Shown: positions 1 to 8,845, counted from the first letter of the stretch. The stretch is DNA of 50,237 nt from Flavobacterium sp. SUN046 (GCF_028867965.1 NZ_JAPQNT010000015.1:1-50237), one strand, 5' to 3'. Translations and numbers: made by a program. Notes: generated by a model not told the origin, from the letters alone.

Positions 1-24
1 AACCCTTTTTTAATACTATGGTTT

Positions 25-95
25 ACTAGCTAGCCCTGATGGGAAGGAATAACAAACGCTTTTTGGCGTTTTTATGGAAGGACAGCAGGAATAAG
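25..95 (+). repeat. Palindromic dispersed-type element at the window edge
   Basis: The stretch starts with TAGCCCTGATGGGAAGG and ends with GGACAGCAGGAATAAGG, with an inner hairpin (AAACGC, loop, GCGTTT at about 54-71). The paired ends, a TAGCCC..GAT start and a GGA.AGC.GGAATA end around a variable hairpin, resemble a non-coding element I recall between genes in many Flavobacterium genomes. The resemblance is from memory; only one copy is in this window. Function unknown. Confidence 0.4.
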
Positions 96-128
96 GTTTG
101 TTAAAATGACCTAGCCATTCGCTCAAAA

Positions 129-818
129 CTATTCTAAAATAAAGCTGACAGTAACATTTGCAGTAACTTCAATTTCGCCAACTGCTAACGTTTCTCTTGG
201 TGCAGATTCATCAGCCATTGCATTCATCATTACGCCTTTAAACATAGGTTGCGGATAGTACGTTTGAGAATTATCATTGATAAGAAGTGCTTTTCCAATT
301 TTTTGATTTAGAACAGAAACATAATCTTCGGCTTTGTGTTTGGCATCTTTCATTGCTAATTTTCTAGCATCTGACTTGAAATCTTCAATTTTGGATGATT
401 TGAATTCTACATCGCTAATATTATTGATACCATTGTCGACTAAACCAATCATTAAAGCATCGTATTTAGTGATGTCTTTTAATAAAATAGAAACGTTTTG
501 AGAAGCTTGATAGTTGTATTTCTTTTTCTCTGCATCAAAATTTCTATTCAAGCTAACATTTGTTGTTTGGAAATCGGTTGTTGGAATTCCGAATTTCTTA
601 ATGAATTTTATAACTTTATCAACTGTTTCGTCGTTAAGTTTTTTTACTTCGGCCGCATCTTTTCCAGTATTTTCGACTCCAAAATTTATGGCTACTTGGT
701 CTGGTTTAACTTTAATTTTGCCTTCACCTGAAACTGAAATTTGTGGAACTTGTTTTTGTTCTTGTGCATTTGACATAGTTGCGAATAATGTGATTAAAAT
801 TACTACTGCTTTTTTCAT
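129..818 (-). CDS. SIMPL (DUF541) domain secreted protein
   Basis: A 229-residue protein with an N-terminal signal peptide (residues 1-18, ending SNAQ), so it acts in the periplasm or envelope. The rest matches the SIMPL/DUF541 family: ISVSGEGKIKVKPDQ near the mature N-terminus, the NVSVxL-type strands in the middle, and a final strand ITANVTVSF-like segment (here VTANVTVSFILE). The family is widespread and its role is not settled; members are linked to oxidative stress tolerance or to interaction with signalling proteins. It sits 46 bases downstream of the rhomboid gene on the same strand and may be co-transcribed. The start has no competing upstream ATG. Family assignment is secure, function is not. 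Confidence 0.85.
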   Translation of the reverse strand: MKKAVVILITLFATMSNAQEQKQVPQISVSGEGKIKVKPDQVAINFGVENTGKDAAEVKKLNDETVDKVIKFIKKFGIPTTDFQTTNVSLNRNFDAEKKKYNYQASQNVSILLKDITKYDALMIGLVDNGINNISDVEFKSSKIEDFKSDARKLAMKDAKHKAEDYVSVLNQKIGKALLINDNSQTYYPQPMFKGVMMNAMADESAPRETLAVGEIEVTANVTVSFILE

Positions 819-864
819 GATATTTAGTATTTGTTCAGTTTATTAATTTCAAAAGTTATGCCAA

Positions 865-1512
865 TTATAGCTTTCCTTGTTTGGCCAAGACAAACATTGT
901 AATGATTGGTATAGTTAAACCAATGACAATTAATGGATTATTTACAAAAACTGCTGGCTCTTTTATTAAAGTAAAAATATAACCACCAATGGCTCCACCA
1001 ATGTGTGCGGTGTGACCAATGTTATCGTTTTTGGCTTTCATACCGTAAATGGAGTACATTAAATACAATATACCGAAAATATAACCCGGAATATCTATTG
1101 GAATAAACATGATATTAATAGGAAGATGCGGTTGCAATAAAATAGCCGAATAAATAATTCCGGTAACTGCTCCTGAAGCTCCAACAGCGCTATAATTATA
1201 TTCATTTTTATGAAAATAAAGTGTTAACATACTTCCTAAAAGTAGACTTGCAAAATAAATTGTTAGAAAATAAATACTTCCAAACCAATCTGCTACAACA
1301 CTTGAAAATGAAAATAAGGCAAACATGTTGAAAAAAAGATGCATTGCATCAACATGAAGAAAACCCGAAGTTATCATTCTGATTTGTTCGCCTGAACGAA
1401 TGCTACCAACATGAAAAAGATATTTTCTATAAAATGCTAAATCTTCAAACCCTTTTAAGCTAACGACAACAACGATTGCAATAAGACCAAGTACCAAAAA
1501 ATTGTATTCCAT
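865..1512 (-). CDS. Rhomboid family intramembrane serine protease
   Basis: A 215-residue integral membrane protein with about six hydrophobic segments, the minimal rhomboid core. The catalytic serine lies in GASG (Ser113) and the catalytic histidine in HTAHIGG (His170); the HxxxN-like motif MHLFFNMF (residues 58-65) is the conserved oxyanion/structural helix. It should cleave single-pass membrane proteins within the inner membrane; no substrate can be named from context. The gene directly precedes the SIMPL gene and is divergent from the acyltransferase gene starting at 1614, so 1513-1613 should hold both promoters. All catalytic residues are present, so an active protease is expected. Confidence 0.92.
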   Translation of the reverse strand: MEYNFLVLGLIAIVVVVSLKGFEDLAFYRKYLFHVGSIRSGEQIRMITSGFLHVDAMHLFFNMFALFSFSSVVADWFGSIYFLTIYFASLLLGSMLTLYFHKNEYNYSAVGASGAVTGIIYSAILLQPHLPINIMFIPIDIPGYIFGILYLMYSIYGMKAKNDNIGHTAHIGGAIGGYIFTLIKEPAVFVNNPLIVIGLTIPIITMFVLAKQGKL

Positions 1513-1590
1513 TTTATTTTAATTTTAGGTAAAAGTAGAAATTGTTCTTTAGGTTTTGTTAAACCAAAGTTATAAAATTAACATAAACTG

Positions 1591-1598
1591 TATATTTG
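1591..1598 (+). promoter_or_regulatory. -7 box TATATTTG for the acyltransferase gene
   Basis: TATATTTG matches the Bacteroidota -7 consensus TAnnTTTG. It ends at the TTG (1596-1598) that would otherwise be the earliest in-frame start, so that codon lies upstream of the expected transcript start and ATG 1614 is the better start. No good -33 TTG is seen at the ideal 19-base distance. Confidence 0.55.
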
Positions 1599-1613
1599 CA
1601 TAAAAATACTCAA

Positions 1614-2483
1614 ATGCAGTTTGTACTTTATATACTTCTCTACCCTATTTTGTGGCTGATTTCGATTTTGCCTTTTCGCTTACTTTACTTATTATCTGAC
1701 TTTATTTACCTACTTATTTATCATGTAATTGGCTATAGAAAAAAAACAGTTCGAGAAAATCTAGCACTTGCATTACCGCATTTATCAGATAAAGAGCGAT
1801 TGGAAATTGAAAAAAAATCATTTCATTATTTGTGTGATATGTTTCTTGAAATGGCAAAAACAATGACAATTTCTAAAAGTGAAATTAACAAACGGTATGT
1901 TTTTACTAATATTGAAACCTATTTAGATTTAGAAAAAAAAGGTAAAAGTATTGCTTTAATGTGCGCACATTATGCTAGTTACGAATGGGCGATATCAATG
2001 AACCACCACATTAATTTTATTGGTTATGGAATTTATAAAAAAATTGCCAACAAATATTTTGACAAATTAGTAAAAGATATTAGATCGAAATTTAAAGCTG
2101 TTTTAATAACAACTAAAGAAACAAAACCTACAATTGAATACAATGCTAAAAATAATATTTTGGGTGTTTATGGTTTTGCAAGTGATCAAACGCCAAGACG
2201 ATCAGACAACATGTATTGGAATACTTTTTTAGGTAATGAAACACCAATTCACACTGGTGCCGAAACTTTAGCTAAACGCTATGATATGAATGTAATTTTC
2301 TTGAAAAGCAGAAGAATTAAACGTGGCTATTATGAAGCCTCATTCGAAGTTTTAACAGAAGATGTAAAATCAGTTCCAGATTATAAAATATCGGAAGAAT
2401 TCATGAGAAAAGTAGAACAACAAATCTATGATGCGCCAGAATTTTATTTATGGACACATAAACGTTGGAAGCATAAGAAGTAG
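1614..2483 (+). CDS. LpxL/HtrB-family lysophospholipid (lipid A) acyltransferase
   Basis: A 289-residue inner-membrane enzyme. An N-terminal hydrophobic anchor (about residues 3-40) is followed by the catalytic HxxxxE motif in AHYASYEW (about residues 118-125) and the DQTPRR motif typical of this family (about 200). Family members transfer a secondary acyl chain to lipid A precursors, and some act on aminolipids. The start at ATG 1614 gives MQFVLYILL; an upstream in-frame TTG at 1596 is part of the promoter -7 box and was rejected. The gene is single, ended by a strong hairpin at 2501-2543. Family call is firm; exact acceptor lipid is inferred. Confidence 0.88.
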   Translation: MQFVLYILLYPILWLISILPFRLLYLLSDFIYLLIYHVIGYRKKTVRENLALALPHLSDKERLEIEKKSFHYLCDMFLEMAKTMTISKSEINKRYVFTNIETYLDLEKKGKSIALMCAHYASYEWAISMNHHINFIGYGIYKKIANKYFDKLVKDIRSKFKAVLITTKETKPTIEYNAKNNILGVYGFASDQTPRRSDNMYWNTFLGNETPIHTGAETLAKRYDMNVIFLKSRRIKRGYYEASFEVLTEDVKSVPDYKISEEFMRKVEQQIYDAPEFYLWTHKRWKHKK

Positions 2484-2500
2484 TTTTTAGTTTTCAATAA

Positions 2501-2543
2501 AAAAAGAGAAGTCTAAAATTAATAATTTTAGACTTCTCTTTTT
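2501..2543. terminator. Bidirectional rho-independent terminator
   Basis: A perfect 20-bp inverted repeat (arms 2501-2520 and 2524-2543, AAAAAGAGAAGTCTAAAATT and its complement) with a 3-base loop, A-rich on one side and T-rich on the other. It lies between the convergent acyltransferase and ABC-F genes and can end both transcripts. Confidence 0.9.
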
Positions 2544-2570
2544 TTATACTTTGTATTTCAAACTTCGCAC

Positions 2571-4193
<1,623 letters not shown>

Positions 4194-4215
4194 TTATTTT
4201 ATTTTAATTTCGGTG

Positions 4216-4223
4216 CAAAAGTA
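4216..4223 (-). promoter_or_regulatory. -7 box TACTTTTG of the ABC-F gene
   Basis: On the minus strand TACTTTTG matches TAnnTTTG, 26 bases upstream of the ABC-F start codon. The -33 region is occupied by a short tandem repeat and has no clear TTG at 19 bases. Confidence 0.5.
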
Positions 4224-4234
4224 GTGAAAAGTGT

Positions 4235-4268
4235 TCAGTTTTTAGTATTCAGTTTTTAGTTTTTAGTG
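4235..4268. repeat. Short tandem repeat TTCAGTTTTTAGTA
   Basis: Two copies of TTCAGTTTTTAGT(A) followed by a third partial TTTTTAGTG. It lies in the non-coding gap between the ABC-F gene and the cassette-like array; such low-complexity tandem runs are common between flavobacterial genes and no function is proposed. Confidence 0.6.
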
Positions 4269-4340
4269 TTGAGAGGCTTTTACACTCTTTATTGTTGAAA
4301 AAGAGGTAAAAATACCTGGATTTGGTTTGTAGGAAATTGG

Positions 4341-4348
4341 TATATTTG
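4341..4348 (+). promoter_or_regulatory. Candidate promoter -7 box reading into the cassette-like array
   Basis: TATATTTG fits TAnnTTTG, with TTTG 16 bases upstream (4321-4324), slightly closer than the usual 17-23. It is 33 bases before the GTT core where the first cassette-like unit begins and points into the array, so it could act like the common cassette promoter of an integron. Position and orientation are seen; the role is inferred. Confidence 0.45.
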
Positions 4349-4436
4349 TTTTGGATGAAATAATGTTGCATCTATTTAGGAGTTACCAGTAATGCCTATG
4401 CAGAACCGCAAAATTCACAAAATAAAAAAAATAAAA

Positions 4437-5057
4437 ATGAATAAAAATCTACTATATTTTCTTATATTTTTAACATCAATAAACTCGTACAGCCAAATTA
4501 AAGATACTATAAGGTTGGAAGAAGTAAAAATACTTTCTACAAATAAAAAAGTAGAACACTTGAAAACTAAAGGAAAACTTTCTTCTTTAACTGGAAATCT
4601 AATTAAAGGAATAATAAGTAAAGTCGATGAAATTCCTGACGGAAAATTATCTTCAATAAAATTCTTTTTTAATAGTAGTCCATTATTTTATATAAAAGAT
4701 ACTGATAAAGCAGATTATAGAGATGTAGAATTAGGGCTTTTAATTTACAACGTAAAAGAAGATGGAACTCCAGGAGAATTGCTAATTGATAAAGTAATTA
4801 TATTCAAATTAAATTCGAAAAATCAAAAATTTATAGAACTTGATTTAAAACCTTTATATCTTAATTCATCTAAAACTATGTTTTTTGGAATTGAACTACT
4901 AAACAAACAAATTGGTAAAGATTTTAAAATTATGACAAAATGTAATAACGAAAATTCAAACTTATTATATATGAAAACTTGGAAAAGTGAAAAATGGTAT
5001 AGTTCAGACATACCATGTGAAATGAAATTGGACATAGGAATAACAGTAATAAAATAG
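4437..5057 (+). CDS. Secreted hypothetical protein, cassette-like unit 1
   Basis: A 206-residue protein not recognised. It begins with a signal peptide (MNKNLLYFLIFLTSINSYSQ), so it is exported; no lipobox cysteine, no transmembrane segment after it. The mature part is predicted beta-rich, with a motif LGLLIYNVKEDGTPGELL and a single late region with cysteines (TKCNNEN, DIPCEM). The start ATG 4437 is chosen because it opens directly on the signal peptide; an in-frame ATG at 4392 would add 15 basic residues and lies in the border sequence of the unit. The gene is alone between the array border at 4382 and palindrome A. Function unknown. Confidence 0.7.
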   Translation: MNKNLLYFLIFLTSINSYSQIKDTIRLEEVKILSTNKKVEHLKTKGKLSSLTGNLIKGIISKVDEIPDGKLSSIKFFFNSSPLFYIKDTDKADYRDVELGLLIYNVKEDGTPGELLIDKVIIFKLNSKNQKFIELDLKPLYLNSSKTMFFGIELLNKQIGKDFKIMTKCNNENSNLLYMKTWKSEKWYSSDIPCEMKLDIGITVIK

Positions 5058-5202
5058 CACTACTGCTAACACAGGTTTCACGAGATTGCGGGTAAATTGC
5101 TAAACATTATGTTTATCTTTCGCAAGAAAAATAGTAGTATCAGAAAAACCACGGTTACGAAGTCCGCAACCTCGTGAAGCCTGGAAACGTTGGTGGCAAG
5201 GC
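5058..5202 (+). repeat. attC-like palindromic element A
   Basis: The element begins at the stop of the first cassette gene. A long imperfect stem joins CAGGTTTCACGAG (5072-5084) to CTCGTGAAGCCTG (5171-5183); extended inward it gives 18 of 21 paired positions. The left border is GCACTACTGCTAAC (5057-5070) and the right border GTTGGTGGCAAGGC (5189-5202). The centre contains TTGCTAAAC, a TTTCGCAAGAAA hairpin tip and ACGGTTACGAAG, shared with elements B and C. The left border complements the start of its own unit (GTTACCAGTAATGC at 4382) better than its right border (12 versus 8 of 14). Confidence 0.7.
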
Positions 5203-5240
5203 TAAAAAAAATCGTATCTAAACAAAAACATATATTAAAA

Positions 5241-6335
5241 ATGAACATTTTCAAAAACATCTTCGGAAAGAAAACAGAATCAATTAAAACATATGAGGAC
5301 TTTTGGTCATGGTTTCAAAAAAATGAAAACAACTTTTTTGAAGTGGTTAAAAATCATAGAAATATTGAAAAGGGATTTTTAAATAAAATCTCACCAAAGC
5401 TTGAAGAATTAAAAGATGGTTTCTACTTTTTGGCAGGTATGTACAATACTGATACTGCGGAATTAATAATAACAGCAGATGGAAATACAAAAAATATTGT
5501 ATTTGTTGAAGAACTTATAAGTCATTCTCCAAATCTTGAACGTTGGAAATTTACAGCATTTAAACCAGCTAATGATATTAAAAATATGAACATAGAAATG
5601 GCTGGTTATGAATTCAATTCTGAAAACATAAGTTTTTATTCAACTGAATTTTCTGATTTTCCAGATGAAATTGATATCACAATTGTTCATAATGACCTAA
5701 ACGAAAAAAATAAATCAGAAGTTGGAAACGGTACATATATTTTTCTTGATAATTATTTAGGAGAACTTGATTTTTTAAATAATATAGATAACTTAACTAT
5801 AGTTGGAAAACAGGAGACAGAAAATGAACTAATTCCTATTGAAAAACTAAAAGATTTTTTAACTTGGAGACAAAAAGAATTTATTGAAAAATATGAAGGT
5901 GTTCGTTACGATATAGAAAATGATGAATATTCAATCGTTGAAGCTAAACTTAAAAGTGGAAATACTTTGATTGCTGTTGTTAATACTGAATTATTAAATT
6001 GGGACAGAAAAGCTTCTCATCCTTGGATTTCTAAAATAACCTTAAAATTTGATGGAAGCAAGAATAATGGTATGCCGAATAAAACCGAATATGATAATCT
6101 AAGCAATATTGAAGAAGAAATAATGAAAGAGCTAAAAGATTTTGATGGTTATTTGAATATTGGTAGAGAAACAGCAGATGGAGAAAGAGAAATTTATTTT
6201 GCTTGTAAAGACTTCCGGAAACCTTCAAAAGTATTCTACAAAATTCAACAAGATTATTCAAATGTTTTTGAAATTGAATATGATATTTTTAAAGATAAAT
6301 ATTGGCAATGCTTTGATAGATACATACAAAACTAA
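5241..6335 (+). CDS. DUF695-like hypothetical protein, cassette-like unit 2
   Basis: A 364-residue cytoplasmic protein with no signal peptide or membrane segment. The C-terminal ~120 residues (ETADGEREIYFACKDFRKP ... QQDYSNVFEIEYDIFKDKYW) resemble the DUF695 family, whose function is unknown; the N-terminal part has a second, weakly similar alpha/beta region. ATG 5241 (MNIFKNIFGKK) is chosen; an in-frame TTG at 5190 lies on the unit border inside palindrome A and would be spurious. The gene is very A+T- and Lys/Asn/Ile-rich. It is followed after 4 bases by palindrome B. DUF695 assignment is from memory and moderate. Confidence 0.7.
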   Translation: MNIFKNIFGKKTESIKTYEDFWSWFQKNENNFFEVVKNHRNIEKGFLNKISPKLEELKDGFYFLAGMYNTDTAELIITADGNTKNIVFVEELISHSPNLERWKFTAFKPANDIKNMNIEMAGYEFNSENISFYSTEFSDFPDEIDITIVHNDLNEKNKSEVGNGTYIFLDNYLGELDFLNNIDNLTIVGKQETENELIPIEKLKDFLTWRQKEFIEKYEGVRYDIENDEYSIVEAKLKSGNTLIAVVNTELLNWDRKASHPWISKITLKFDGSKNNGMPNKTEYDNLSNIEEEIMKELKDFDGYLNIGRETADGEREIYFACKDFRKPSKVFYKIQQDYSNVFEIEYDIFKDKYWQCFDRYIQN

Positions 6336-6339
6336 CAAA

Positions 6340-6485
6340 GCCAAGCCTTCAACACCAGTTTCATGAAATGGCGAGAAATTTGCTAAATTGATGTATTTCT
6401 TTCGCAAGAAATACCATCTTAGTGGAAAATACGCAGTTCCGAAGCTCGCAACAGAAGCAAAGCGGCGAAACGTTAGCGGAAAGCC
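6340..6485 (+). repeat. attC-like palindromic element B
   Basis: The left border is GCCAAGCCTTCAAC (6340-6353), the right border GTTAGCGGAAAGCC (6472-6485). The outer arms are degenerate, but GGCGAG (6370-6375) pairs with CTCGC (6445-6449). The centre (6381-6431) is a clear hairpin: CTAA/TTAG, GATG/CATC and a perfect 8-bp TATTTCTT/AAGAAATA stem closed by TCGC. The 51-base centre differs from that of element C at only 3 positions. The left border complements its own unit start (5189-5202) at 10 of 14 bases but the adjacent right border at only 7. Confidence 0.7.
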
Positions 6486-6511
6486 TCGCGGGAAAACGTA
6501 AAACAAAACTT

Positions 6512-6745
6512 ATGTCAAAAGAAAATTCTAACGTAACTGAAAAAGAAAATCCGAAAAGTTTTTGGAATAACAGTTTAGTAATATTCTTTTTGGCTCCAAT
6601 TGTGTTTTTGTTTATAGCCAAGTTTGCTGGAAACCGAATTTTCTATGGAAAAGCTGGGAATTCAAGAACAGATTTGAGAAGAGTTTTACTATTATCATGC
6701 GGAAGTTTATTTTATTTGATATTGTTGATAATTGTATTGTGTTAA
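6512..6745 (+). CDS. Small hypothetical membrane protein, cassette-like unit 3
   Basis: A 77-residue protein with a charged cytoplasmic N-terminus (MSKENSNVTEKENPK) and two hydrophobic segments (about 24-40, SLVIFFLAPIVFLFIAKF, and 59-76, VLLLSCGSLFYLILLIIVL), so a two-helix inner-membrane protein. Not recognised. ATG 6512 is chosen over an in-frame ATG at 6422, which would run through palindrome B. The gene fills a unit of about 419 bases between elements B and C, the compact size expected of a gene cassette. Small membrane proteins of this kind are seen as cargo or immunity proteins, but nothing in the sequence proves such a role. Confidence 0.6.
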   Translation: MSKENSNVTEKENPKSFWNNSLVIFFLAPIVFLFIAKFAGNRIFYGKAGNSRTDLRRVLLLSCGSLFYLILLIIVLC

Positions 6746-6759
6746 TATATTGTGTGGTT

Positions 6760-6904
6760 GGCCATCCGCTAACAGCCGTTTCAATAAATGACAATAAATG
6801 TGCTAAATTGATGTATTTCTTTCGTAAGAAATATTATCTTAGTGGAAAATAAACGGTTACGAAGTTCGCCAATTTGTGAAGTAAACAAGCGTTATTAGCT
6901 ATAT
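6760..6904 (+). repeat. attC-like palindromic element C
   Basis: The left border is GGCCATCCGCTAAC (6760-6773), the right border GTTATTAGCTATAT (6891-6904). The centre (6801-6851) repeats that of element B with 3 differences, and the 8-bp TATTTCTT stem carries TCGT instead of TCGC in its loop. ACGGTTACGAAGTTCGCC (6853-6870) matches element A. The left border pairs with its own unit start (GTTAGCGGAAAGCC at 6472) at 12 of 14 bases but with its right border at only 6 of 14, the clearest case in the array. Confidence 0.7.
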
Positions 6905-6936
6905 TTTTGACGGACAAAAAAATAAGACTTTAAAAA

Positions 6937-7953
6937 ATGACCGAAATAAAATTATATAAATCAAGTCGTAATGGGTTTAAATTAATTGCATTATCACTGC
7001 CTTTTGTTATTATTGGAATTTGGGCTATTTCCAAAGAAACTTTTGGAACTTTTGACTATATAATGGGTTGGATTAGTCTTCTGTTTTTTGGCTTAGGAAT
7101 TCTAATTGGAGTTTTTACCTTATTAGATAAAAGAGTTCAAATAATAATTAATGAAAAAGGAATTTTCGACAAAACTTTAAAGCAAGGCTTAATAAAATGG
7201 GAACAGATTATTGAAGTTTATCCAATAGATATTAATAACCAAAAATTTATCTCAATAGTTGTTGACGAAACATTTGAATTCAAAAAAAATCAATATAAAT
7301 GGACAGAAAAACTAAACTATCTTGTTGGTGCACAGAAATTAAATTTAAATTTAAGCCAAATAAAAATCGACGAAAATAAGCTTTCAGAATTAATTAATAA
7401 AATAGCTAATTCAGAAAAAAATGAAAGACTAAATTTCATTAGAAAATTTTCATCTGATAAGAAATTAGAAACAAACTATGATTACACTAATTTTATAATT
7501 TACTTTTTAATTTTAATAATTTTAGTTTTTATATCCTTACAAAATTTTATTGGGTTTATGTCAGTTATAATTTTAATGGGAATTTCTGCATTAATAGTAA
7601 AATGGTATTCGGGTACAAATAATAAATCAAATCTTTATAAGTATGCCAGAATTATGACCTATTTAGGTTTTTTAAATATAGTAGTATTATTTCTGTTTTT
7701 TAAAATTTACGATTCAACTTCAAATAAAGTCGGGTTAAAAATTTCCAACGAAATTGAAACTTATAAAAGTAACTTTGGAAAATATCCAAATGAAATTAAT
7801 AGTATTCGTGAAAAACTAAATTTAAACGTATTTCAAGACTATATTGCAAACAAAATAGAATATAAAAATAGCGGAAACGAATATAAATTAGAACTTGAAA
7901 CTTTTAATAATAATCAAAAAGAGTTTGACAACGAATTAAAGGAATGGAATTAA
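6937..7953 (+). CDS. Hypothetical membrane protein (STM3941-like N-terminus), cassette-like unit 4
   Basis: A 338-residue protein with two N-terminal membrane helices (about 13-33 and 43-62), a soluble PH-like domain (RVQIIINEKGIFDKTLKQG, IKWEQIIEV), then two helices (about 186-222) and another (about 241-257), and a C-terminal extracytoplasmic tail containing IETYKSNFGKYPNEI, a pattern like the ones in pseudopilin-type or solute-sensing tails. The N-terminal half resembles proteins called STM3941 family, function unknown. Strongly A+T-rich. It is the last gene of the array and no palindrome follows it; only 19 bases separate it from the convergent TlpA-like gene. Confidence 0.65.
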   Translation: MTEIKLYKSSRNGFKLIALSLPFVIIGIWAISKETFGTFDYIMGWISLLFFGLGILIGVFTLLDKRVQIIINEKGIFDKTLKQGLIKWEQIIEVYPIDINNQKFISIVVDETFEFKKNQYKWTEKLNYLVGAQKLNLNLSQIKIDENKLSELINKIANSEKNERLNFIRKFSSDKKLETNYDYTNFIIYFLILIILVFISLQNFIGFMSVIILMGISALIVKWYSGTNNKSNLYKYARIMTYLGFLNIVVLFLFFKIYDSTSNKVGLKISNEIETYKSNFGKYPNEINSIREKLNLNVFQDYIANKIEYKNSGNEYKLELETFNNNQKEFDNELKEWN

Positions 7954-7972
7954 GTAAACTTATACCTTTTCA

Positions 7973-8746
7973 TCAGTCAGCACAAATTTTCTCTAATGCA
8001 ACTTCTAAACTTTCAAAATTTGAGAGCACTTTAAGAATTCTACCTTCTTTATCAACAATAAAATGAGTTGGAAACGCATTTAATTGCAAAACTTCATTCA
8101 TATAAATTTTCATATTGGGCACAACTAAATATGAAAGTGGTTTTTTATTTAAAAAAATATCTAACTGCTCAGGTGTATCTTCTGCTAAACTTAAAAAAAT
8201 TATATCGTTTCGGTTTTTATAATTTTCAACTAAATTATTAACCTTTGGAAACTCTCTTATGCAAGCAGCGCAATGAATATACCAACACTTAATTACTACA
8301 ATTTTGCCTTTCATAGAATTGTTGGTAATCAAATTTCCGTTTAAATCCTTACAAGAAAACTCTGGAAATAGCTTACCTTCCATTTCAAAATTCTTTTTTT
8401 CATCAAATGCAGTTTGCATTATTGTAGCTTTGATACTTGTATCTGATTTTGCATTTATTTTGAAGAGTTGGTAATAAATGGTAGCATCTTTAGTCAGCAA
8501 CTTTATTGGAAAGTAATTTCCTAATGCTAATTCATTTAAAAAAGTCTCTTTCGAAATAACATTTGCAGCAGCATCAAGCGCTATAAAATCTCTTGAAAGC
8601 ATAATATTATTGATTTGATATACATTCCAATCTAAAAAATTAAGTTGAATAGCATCAGGATTTACTTCTGGTTTACCAAAATTTATTTGACCAAAACTAA
8701 AATTTGCAACTAAAAATAAAAATACTATTTGAATAGATTTTTTCAT
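7973..8746 (-). CDS. TlpA-like thioredoxin-fold protein with CAAC active site
   Basis: A 257-residue secreted protein with a signal peptide (MKKSIQIVFLFLVANFSFGQ). The C-terminal half (from about residue 120) is an AhpC/TSA-thioredoxin domain: FSCKDLNGN, KGKIVVIKCWYIHCAACIREFPKV with active site CAAC, and the cis-proline segment AFPTHFIVDKEGRI. Such proteins act in the periplasm as thiol:disulfide reductases that maintain reduced cysteines, for instance in cytochrome c maturation. The N-terminal ~110 residues are a family-specific domain. The gene is divergent from the lipoprotein at 8871, which has the same fold but has lost the cysteines. Confidence 0.88.
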   Translation of the reverse strand: MKKSIQIVFLFLVANFSFGQINFGKPEVNPDAIQLNFLDWNVYQINNIMLSRDFIALDAAANVISKETFLNELALGNYFPIKLLTKDATIYYQLFKINAKSDTSIKATIMQTAFDEKKNFEMEGKLFPEFSCKDLNGNLITNNSMKGKIVVIKCWYIHCAACIREFPKVNNLVENYKNRNDIIFLSLAEDTPEQLDIFLNKKPLSYLVVPNMKIYMNEVLQLNAFPTHFIVDKEGRILKVLSNFESLEVALEKICAD

Positions 8747-8845
8747 AAATGATTCATATAAAGTCCAAAAATAGTAATTCTTTTCACAAATTTATTTACT
8801 ATTTTATTTAACTATTGCTTAACAAAATATTTAAAATCATCTAAA

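Larger units (their letters stand above)
4382..7953 (+). mobile_element. Integron-like gene-cassette array (four units, no integrase in window)
   Basis: Four unrelated hypothetical genes (4437-5057, 5241-6335, 6512-6745, 6937-7953) all read rightward and are separated by three palindromic elements of about 145 bases. Unit borders are placed at a GTT core: 4382, 5189, 6472 and 6891. The first 14 bases of each of the first three units are complementary to the left arm of the palindrome at the end of the same unit (12, 10 and 12 matches of 14 by hand count). The fourth unit has no palindrome after its gene and looks truncated. The whole array lies in a gap between conserved genes (ABC-F and TlpA-like). 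Integron architecture is an inference; the element family could be moved by something other than a tyrosine integrase. Confidence 0.6.

Noticed and set aside
5190..5240. Longer start (TTG 5190) for the DUF695-like gene
   Set aside because: The TTG lies on the unit border inside palindrome A; ATG 5241 gives a plausible N-terminus.
4382..7953. Tyrosine integrase or other recombinase gene in or next to the cassette-like array
   Set aside because: No encoded protein in the window shows a tyrosine or serine recombinase pattern; flanking genes are ABC-F and TlpA-like. The mobilising enzyme must be elsewhere or lost.
7954..7972. A palindrome after the last array gene
   Set aside because: The 19 bases before the convergent stop codon do not complement the unit 4 start (GTTATTAGCTATA), so no element is called.
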